DNA from: Muribaculaceae bacterium | GTDB lineage: Bacteria > Bacteroidota > Bacteroidia > Bacteroidales > Muribaculaceae | DNA: 10,462 nucleotides | Reading direction: 5' to 3' | NCBI GenBank assembly: GCA_029056365.1 | Contig: JAIDBM010000062.1 | Coordinates: 1 to 10,462, forward strand | Shown here: one piece after another, positions 5,584 through 10,462 of the stretch | Numbering within the stretch: the first letter of the stretch is position 1 | Layout of the letters: each line of letters starts with the position of its first letter | The notes under the pieces: generated by a model | What the model saw: the letters and a program-made list of their open reading frames with translations, nothing else | The model's database searches: none | What the model was told of the DNA's origin: nothing | Position numbers and translations under genes: made by a program

Positions 5584-6854
5584 TATTTCTTTTTGCCCTG
5601 CTGAGCCAGAAGATATTTGTCGTTCAGAAGCATTGACGCATCCACAGGAGCGTATACATCCTGCACTTTTTCCTTGTTCAGCGAAAAACCGCCCTGCTGG
5701 GCAAGTTTTCTCAGTTCGCCCTTCGAGGGGAATACCGGAGCGACATCGGTAAGGAGGTCGGCCAGCTTCACACCTTCCTCAATGGCGCTGCGCGGCACTT
5801 CATAGCGTGGCACACCGTCGAGCACGGCAAGAAGTGTTTCTTCGTCGAGCCTGTGCAGAATCTCGGCAGTGTCGTTGCCGAAGAGCACTCTCGAAGCCTC
5901 TACAGCGGTTTCATAGTCCTCGGCCGAGTGTACCATTGTGGTGATTTCCTTTGCCAGACGTTTCTGCAGCGGACGCCGGCCCGGATCGGCCGCCTGCTCC
6001 TCGACAAGGGCATCGATTTCCTCTTTTGAAAGCTCGGTGAATATTTTTATATACTTGGCGGCGTCATCGTCTGATACATTAAGCCAGAACTGATAGAATT
6101 TATAGGGCGATGTATAGCGACGGTCGAGCCACACGTTGCCGCTTTCGGTTTTACCGAATTTACCTCCGTCGGCCTTTGTAATCAACGGGCAGGTAAGGGC
6201 GAAGGCCTCGCCTCCGAGAGTACGGCGTATGAGTTCGGTTCCGGTGGTGATATTTCCCCACTGGTCCGAACCGCCGAGCTGGAGCCTGCAGTTCTTGTCT
6301 TTATACAGAGTCAGAAAATCGTATCCCTGTACCAGCTGGTATGAAAATTCGGTAAACGACATGCCCTGCTGCGACTCGCCGTTCAGACGTTTCTTCACCG
6401 AGTCCTTGGCCATCATGTAGTTTACGGTTATATGCTTGCCTACATCGCGGATGAAGTCGAGGAAACTGAAGTTTTTCATCCAGTCGTAGTTGTTCACAAG
6501 TTCGGCGGCGTTCGGAGCATCCGAATCAAAGTCCAGAAAGCGTGCGAGCTGCTTTTTTATGGCCTCCTGGTTATGACGGAGCGTGTCCTCATCGAGAAGC
6601 TTGCGTTCCTGCGATTTCATCGACGGGTCGCCAATCATGCCGGTGGCGCCGCCCACCAGAGCTATTGGTTTGTGCCCTGCCCGCTGGAAATGCTTGAGCA
6701 TCATCACACCCACGAGGTGTCCGATATGAAGCGAGTCGGCAGTCGGGTCAATGCCCAGATATGCTGTGGTCATGCCCGAGGCAAGCTGTTCTTCCGTTCC
6801 GGGCATCACGGTATGGATCATACCGCGCCATGTGAGTTCCTTGATAAAGTCCAT
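5562..6854 (-). CDS. tyrS: Tyrosyl-tRNA synthetase (TyrRS, class I)
   Basis: It activates tyrosine with ATP and loads it onto tRNA-Tyr in the cytoplasm; it is essential for translation. The 430-residue product has the expected order for bacterial TyrS. The N-terminal Rossmann domain contains YLGIDPTADSLHIGH with the HIGH signature at 43-46, and VGGATGMIGDPS at 67-79. The tyrosine-site segment is FSYQLVQGYDF (170-180). LGGSDQWGN lies at 193-201. The KMSKS loop is present as KFGKT (232-236), the usual bacterial TyrS variant. An anticodon-recognition helical region follows, and an S4-like RNA-binding domain closes the protein (about 375-428; ELRKLAQQGGFSLN). It starts 34 bases after the upstream pseudouridine synthase gene, so it is probably the last gene of a topA-rluA-tyrS unit. 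The gap holds only a short AT dyad (CTATA/TATAG, 6860-6872). No T-box leader is visible. Its stop codon lies inside the end of pgeF on the other strand. Confidence 0.97.
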   Translation of the reverse strand: MDFIKELTWRGMIHTVMPGTEEQLASGMTTAYLGIDPTADSLHIGHLVGVMMLKHFQRAGHKPIALVGGATGMIGDPSMKSQERKLLDEDTLRHNQEAIKKQLARFLDFDSDAPNAAELVNNYDWMKNFSFLDFIRDVGKHITVNYMMAKDSVKKRLNGESQQGMSFTEFSYQLVQGYDFLTLYKDKNCRLQLGGSDQWGNITTGTELIRRTLGGEAFALTCPLITKADGGKFGKTESGNVWLDRRYTSPYKFYQFWLNVSDDDAAKYIKIFTELSKEEIDALVEEQAADPGRRPLQKRLAKEITTMVHSAEDYETAVEASRVLFGNDTAEILHRLDEETLLAVLDGVPRYEVPRSAIEEGVKLADLLTDVAPVFPSKGELRKLAQQGGFSLNKEKVQDVYAPVDASMLLNDKYLLAQQGKKKYHLVVVS

Positions 6855-6888
6855 TACATCTATATTTTATAGTTTTCAATAAATCGTT

Positions 6889-7893
6889 TTACTTCTCTGC
6901 CGGAGCCTTGTATCCGCCTACACATCTTGCGAAAGGCGTCGGCACCGGTGTCGAGAAATTCATGTCCTTGCGGGTGATCGGATGCACAAAGCGCAGTGTC
7001 ATGGCGTGCAGGGCCACACGGTGTATCGGCGACGATTTCGCCCCATATTTCCGGTCGCCTGCTATCGGACAGCCTAAGTCGTGCATGTGCACACGAATCT
7101 GGTTTTTTCGTCCGGTGGCAAGCGAAAGTTCCACCAGCGAATATCCCTGCCCGCTGCGCAAGGTGCGGTATTCGGTCACGGCCCGTTTGCCTGCGGAGCT
7201 GTCGTCGGTGCTGTACACCACATGCTCGCTGTTTTCGGCAAGCAGGGTGTCGACAATGCCGGATGCCGGCTCGGGGCGTCCTTCCACAACGGCCAGATAC
7301 CGGCGTTCAAGCACCATATTGTTCCAGTTGTGCTGCATTGTATCCTTTGCTTTGGCACTTTTGGCGAACATCATCAGTCCGGAGGTGTGCTGGTCGAGAC
7401 GGTGCACAATGAAAAGCTTCTGGCGCGGATCGACACGCTTGAGATAATCGCGCAATATCGAATAGGCCGTCTCGCGTTTCCGTCCGGTATCCGATGCCAC
7501 CGACAGCAGTCCGTATCCTTTGTTCACCACCAGAATGTCATCGTCTTCGTACACTATCGACACACGCTTGGAATCGAGAGTCTGGAATTCGCGCGAAGTG
7601 TTTATTTCAACAATATCGCCCGGATAAAGCGCTTCATCGAACTGGCGGGTGATGTTTCCGTTTACCCTTACCTGATTGTGTTTCAGAAAGTCTTTTACCG
7701 TCATACGTTTGCGCTCGGGCATGGATGCGAACATGAAATCAAGCAGTTTCAGAGAATGCTCACTCTCTGACTCTTCCTGCCCGTCGGCGGGCACGCCGCC
7801 TTTATCCGTTGTCATTACCTCGAAACGCAGAATCACGTCCGGACGAAAAGGAGCGCGTTCGGCTCCCGGTTTTGTTCTCAATTGTTTTGCCAT
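6889..7893 (-). CDS. RluA-family RNA pseudouridine synthase with S4 domain
   Basis: It converts uridine to pseudouridine in structured RNA, most likely 23S rRNA; which position it modifies cannot be told from sequence. The 334-residue product has a long, charged N-terminal extension (1-47, including the acidic GQEESESEHS). An S4 RNA-binding domain follows (about 48-100; DFLKHNQVRVNGN), then the catalytic domain from about 110. The signature VHRLDQHTSGLMMFAKS (163-179) carries the catalytic Asp167. Tyr199 in RRYLAVVEG and GRKNQIRVHM (261-270), with GDRKYG, complete the RluA pattern. The start codon overlaps the topA stop as TAATG (one base shared), which suggests translational coupling. I leave the symbol empty because RluA, RluC and RluD paralogues cannot be told apart safely. 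Confidence 0.93.
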   Translation of the reverse strand: MAKQLRTKPGAERAPFRPDVILRFEVMTTDKGGVPADGQEESESEHSLKLLDFMFASMPERKRMTVKDFLKHNQVRVNGNITRQFDEALYPGDIVEINTSREFQTLDSKRVSIVYEDDDILVVNKGYGLLSVASDTGRKRETAYSILRDYLKRVDPRQKLFIVHRLDQHTSGLMMFAKSAKAKDTMQHNWNNMVLERRYLAVVEGRPEPASGIVDTLLAENSEHVVYSTDDSSAGKRAVTEYRTLRSGQGYSLVELSLATGRKNQIRVHMHDLGCPIAGDRKYGAKSSPIHRVALHAMTLRFVHPITRKDMNFSTPVPTPFARCVGGYKAPAEK

Positions 7894-10220
7894 TATTTTT
7901 TCGCCGTTTTCCGGGCGCTCCGTTTTGGTTTGTCTTCCTGACTTTTCACAATTTCCATCGCCTCGTCGAGCGAGAGTGCGGCTGGTTCGGAAACCGTCTT
8001 GGGTATCTTGTAGTTGCCGCCTTTATAAGCGATATACACTCCGTAACGGCCATTGAGTATCTTGAGTTCGGGTTCGGAATCGAATTCCTTCACCACCTTT
8101 TTGCTTTCAGCTTCCCGCTTTGCCGTAATAAGTTCGATGGCCTCGGCAAGCGACAGTTCGGCAGGTTCGGTTCCTTTGGGAATCGATACGAATTTGCCGT
8201 CGTGGCGCACATATGGTCCGAAACGTCCTATTGCCACAGTCACATCCTTTTCCTCGAAACTGCCTATCACCCGTGGGAATTCAAAGAGTTTCAATGCTTC
8301 GTCGAGCGTTATGGTCGCCATCGACTGCCCCTTGAGCAACGATGCGAACCTCGGCTTTTCCTCTCCTTCGCTGTCGCCAATCTGCACAAGCGGACCAAAA
8401 CGGCCGATTTTCACCGACACCGGTTTTCCGCTCGCCGGGTCCGTGCCGAGTGCTCGTTCGCCCACTTTGTGTTCGAGCTTGAGGTTAAGCGCTTTGTCGA
8501 TTTCAGGATGAAAGGCGTCGTAAAACTGTCCTATCTCCTGGCTCCACCCGAGTTGTCCGTCGGCGATATCGTCGAATTTTTCCTCGACGCGTGCCGTGAA
8601 ATTATAATCCAGTATGTCGGGGAAGTACTCGGTGAGGAATTCATTCACCACTGTTCCTATATCCGTGGGCACAAGTTTACCTTTGTTGCTGCCCACAGTC
8701 TCGGTTCGTACGGCCCTGTCAATACGGCCGTCCAAAAGAGTAAGTGTGTTATATTGACGCGGATGTCCGTCCTGCGTTCCTTTCTCCACATATTCTCTTT
8801 GCTGTATGGTTGATATGGTGGGGGCATAGGTCGAGGGTCGTCCGATTCCGAGTTCTTCCATTTTCTTCACCAGAGATGCTTCTGTGTAGTGAGGCGGCTG
8901 CTGTGTGAAGCGCTCCATGGCTGTTATGGTATCGGCCTCCACAATCATGCCCTCGCTCAGAGGCGGCAACAATGCCGTGCGAGCCTCATCGGCGTTTTCA
9001 TCGTCTGTACCTTCGGCGTACACCCGCAGGAATCCATCGAATTTCACCACCTCGCCGGTTGCCATGAATCGCTCGCTGCGGCGCGACGGAATTATCTCCA
9101 CCGTGGTTTTCTCCATCTCGGCATCAGCCATCTGTGACGCCACAGTACGCTTCCATATAAGGGCATACAGGCGCTTCTCCTGAGGCGTTCCCTCGATTGT
9201 ATGCATGCTCACATAAGTGGGTCGGATGGCCTCATGGGCTTCCTGCGCTCCTTTGGAACGTGTCTGGTAATGCCTTAGCTTATAGTAATCCGAGCCGATG
9301 TTTTTCTCGATTTCATCGCGAATGCCCGACAAAGCCTGGTCGGACAGATTCAACGAGTCGGTACGCATATAAGTGATATGTCCGGCCTCATAAAGCCGCT
9401 GCGCCACCATCATAGTCTGCGATACGGTAAAGCCGAGCTTGCGCGAAGCCTCCTGCTGAAGAGTCGATGTCGTGAACGGGGGCGCAGGCACGCGGCGAAG
9501 CGGTTTCACCTGAACGTCTCCCACCGAAAAAGTGCTGTCCGAACAATCGTCAAGGAATTTTTCGGCAGACTTTTCATCCGGCAGACGCTGCGACAGCTCC
9601 GCTTTCAACACAGCCCCGCCGGGCGCGGTAAATGCGGCGGTGACACGATAATACGGTTCGGACTTGAATCGTTTGATTTCGTTCTCCCGCTCCACAATCA
9701 GACGCACCGCCACCGACTGCACTCTGCCTGCCGACAAAGCCGGTTTGATTTTCTTCCAGAGCACAGGCGACAGTTCAAATCCCACAATGCGGTCGAGCAC
9801 ACGCCGCGCCTGCTGGGCATCCACACGGTTGAGGTCAATCGCCCTGGGATTTTCTATAGCGTGCAGTATCGCAGGCCGGGTAATTTCATGAAACACTATG
9901 CGCTTGGCCTGCAAAGGGTCCAGACCGAGCACCTCGGCAAGATGCCAGGCAATGGCTTCTCCTTCGCGGTCCTCATCGGACGCGAGCCATACAGTTCCGG
10001 CCTGTTTCGCGGCCCGCCGCAATTCATCGACAAGGGCTTTCTTTTCCGCAGGTATCTCATACACCGGCTTAAAGCCGTTTTCGACATCAATGCTGAAACT
10101 TTTCTTTTTCAGGTCGCGTATATGTCCATAGCTCGACATCACCTTGAAGTCGGAACCAAGGAATTTTTCAATGGTTTTGGCTTTTGCCGGCGATTCGACT
10201 ATGACGAGATTCTTTATCAT
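7893..10220 (-). CDS. topA: DNA topoisomerase I (type IA)
   Basis: It relaxes negative supercoils by cutting and rejoining one DNA strand through a 5'-phosphotyrosine link. The 775-residue product begins with the Toprim domain: VIVESPAKAKTIEKFLG with Glu9, and ASDEDREGEAIAWHL with the Mg-binding Asp82/Asp84/Glu86. The core has LSAGRVQSVAVRLI (162-175) and the catalytic Tyr284 in HITYMRTDS (281-289). RPSTYAPTISTIQQREYV (461-478) belongs to the gate domain. The C-terminus has no zinc-ribbon cysteines. It holds three topoisomerase C-terminal repeats, each with an IGRFGP- or NGRYGV-type core (about 586-655, 656-701 and 716-761), and ends in a basic tail (KPKRSARKTAKK) that could contact DNA. It is the first gene of the minus-strand unit, about 37 bases after a predicted transcription start, and overlaps the next gene by one base. 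Confidence 0.97.
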   Translation of the reverse strand: MIKNLVIVESPAKAKTIEKFLGSDFKVMSSYGHIRDLKKKSFSIDVENGFKPVYEIPAEKKALVDELRRAAKQAGTVWLASDEDREGEAIAWHLAEVLGLDPLQAKRIVFHEITRPAILHAIENPRAIDLNRVDAQQARRVLDRIVGFELSPVLWKKIKPALSAGRVQSVAVRLIVERENEIKRFKSEPYYRVTAAFTAPGGAVLKAELSQRLPDEKSAEKFLDDCSDSTFSVGDVQVKPLRRVPAPPFTTSTLQQEASRKLGFTVSQTMMVAQRLYEAGHITYMRTDSLNLSDQALSGIRDEIEKNIGSDYYKLRHYQTRSKGAQEAHEAIRPTYVSMHTIEGTPQEKRLYALIWKRTVASQMADAEMEKTTVEIIPSRRSERFMATGEVVKFDGFLRVYAEGTDDENADEARTALLPPLSEGMIVEADTITAMERFTQQPPHYTEASLVKKMEELGIGRPSTYAPTISTIQQREYVEKGTQDGHPRQYNTLTLLDGRIDRAVRTETVGSNKGKLVPTDIGTVVNEFLTEYFPDILDYNFTARVEEKFDDIADGQLGWSQEIGQFYDAFHPEIDKALNLKLEHKVGERALGTDPASGKPVSVKIGRFGPLVQIGDSEGEEKPRFASLLKGQSMATITLDEALKLFEFPRVIGSFEEKDVTVAIGRFGPYVRHDGKFVSIPKGTEPAELSLAEAIELITAKREAESKKVVKEFDSEPELKILNGRYGVYIAYKGGNYKIPKTVSEPAALSLDEAMEIVKSQEDKPKRSARKTAKK

Positions 10221-10261
10221 ATTTGTGTGTGGCGATTTGAGTTCGATTACGATTCAACCTG

Positions 10262-10294
10262 CAAAATTAGAAAAATTCCATTGACCGACCCAAG
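10262..10294 (-). promoter_or_regulatory. Promoter of the topA-rluA-tyrS unit
   Basis: The minus strand reads CTTG (10291-10294), a 21-base spacer, then TAATTTTG (10262-10269), matching the -33/-7 pattern of Bacteroidetes promoters with one mismatch in the -33 element. Transcription would start near 10258, giving a leader of about 37 bases before the topA ATG. No supercoiling-responsive element can be recognised by eye. Confidence 0.6.
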
Positions 10295-10442
10295 TTTTAA
10301 TATAATTTAGGATTTTTCATAACAATATTCCGTCATTTCATCCTTGTTCCGTACGCCAGTGTGTTCATAGTGCTTCAGCCGACTGAGACCCCGTTCCCCA
10401 CCTTAGATTTGCATCGGCAAACCGGAACTGAAATAGAAGTAG
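10295..10442. other. Intergenic stretch without a recognisable gene
   Basis: No ORF with a start codon, tRNA-like fold or terminator was found here. The minus-strand frame 10310-10402 is open for 31 codons between stops. It reads in a protein-like way (RLKHYEHTGVRNKDEMTEYC) but lacks a start codon and recognisable family, so it is not called a gene. Confidence 0.4.
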
Positions 10443-10450
10443 TAAATTTG
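10443..10450 (+). promoter_or_regulatory. -7 box (TAAATTTG) facing out of the right edge
   Basis: TAAATTTGCAG on the plus strand repeats the extended form of the boxes found elsewhere in the window. It ends 12 bases before the window edge, so it probably serves a plus-strand gene just beyond it. No TTTG is found at the expected -33 distance. A second match (TAGATTTG, 10404-10411) lies upstream and may be chance. Confidence 0.4.
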
Positions 10451-10462
10451 CAGTAATAATAA

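Noticed and set aside
9378..10310. 310-codon plus-strand frame antisense to topA, and similar ones at 7081-7770 and 7809-8813
   Set aside because: They mirror well-supported topA and rluA coding sequence and carry no family signature of their own.

Overview
The window looks like chromosomal DNA of a member of the Bacteroidales, with the Muribaculaceae/Prevotellaceae side as a guess. Three things point there. Nearly every gene start has a TAnnTTTG box just upstream, the -7 element of Bacteroidetes housekeeping promoters, and purine-rich Shine-Dalgarno sites are largely missing. The protein set also fits, including a GH20 lipoprotein with a discoidin-type tail. Finally, a leftover C-terminal tail of the 'YNMQG...GLYIRNGKK' type, common on secreted Bacteroidales proteins, is present. 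Genus and species cannot be read from the sequence.

Layout. 1-504 (-): the 5' part of a secreted protein with a carboxypeptidase-regulatory-like domain, running off the left edge. 505-844: gene-free, holding its promoter, an orphan C-terminal coding remnant (+) and a strong intrinsic terminator. 845-3178 (-): GH20 beta-N-acetylhexosaminidase lipoprotein. 3243-4490 (-): CobW/COG0523 metal-chaperone GTPase with a His/Cys-rich linker. 4491-4580: divergent promoter region. 4581-5583 (+): a two-gene unit of a 117-aa single-domain PAS protein and a PgeF/YfiH-type peptidoglycan-editing enzyme with an unusually short N-terminus. 5562-10220 (-): a three-gene unit transcribed topA, rluA-type pseudouridine synthase, tyrS. 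Its last gene overlaps the end of pgeF tail to tail by 22 bp. 10221-10462: the topA promoter plus a promoter-like box on the other strand for a gene beyond the right edge.

How the genes relate. topA, the pseudouridine synthase and tyrS are core DNA-topology and translation genes; the first two are joined by a TAATG stop/start overlap. The PAS/PgeF pair links a possible small sensor to cell-wall quality control. The hexosaminidase may process N-acetylhexosamine glycans but has no SusC/SusD or other glycan-utilisation genes beside it in this window. Most of the window is ordinary conserved chromosome. The points worth a second look are the PAS-PgeF pairing, the shortened PgeF, the non-canonical NKxS motif and metal-binding linker of the CobW protein, the gene remnant at 619-756, and the compact overlapping gene ends. 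I saw no mobile element, CRISPR array, rRNA or tRNA.
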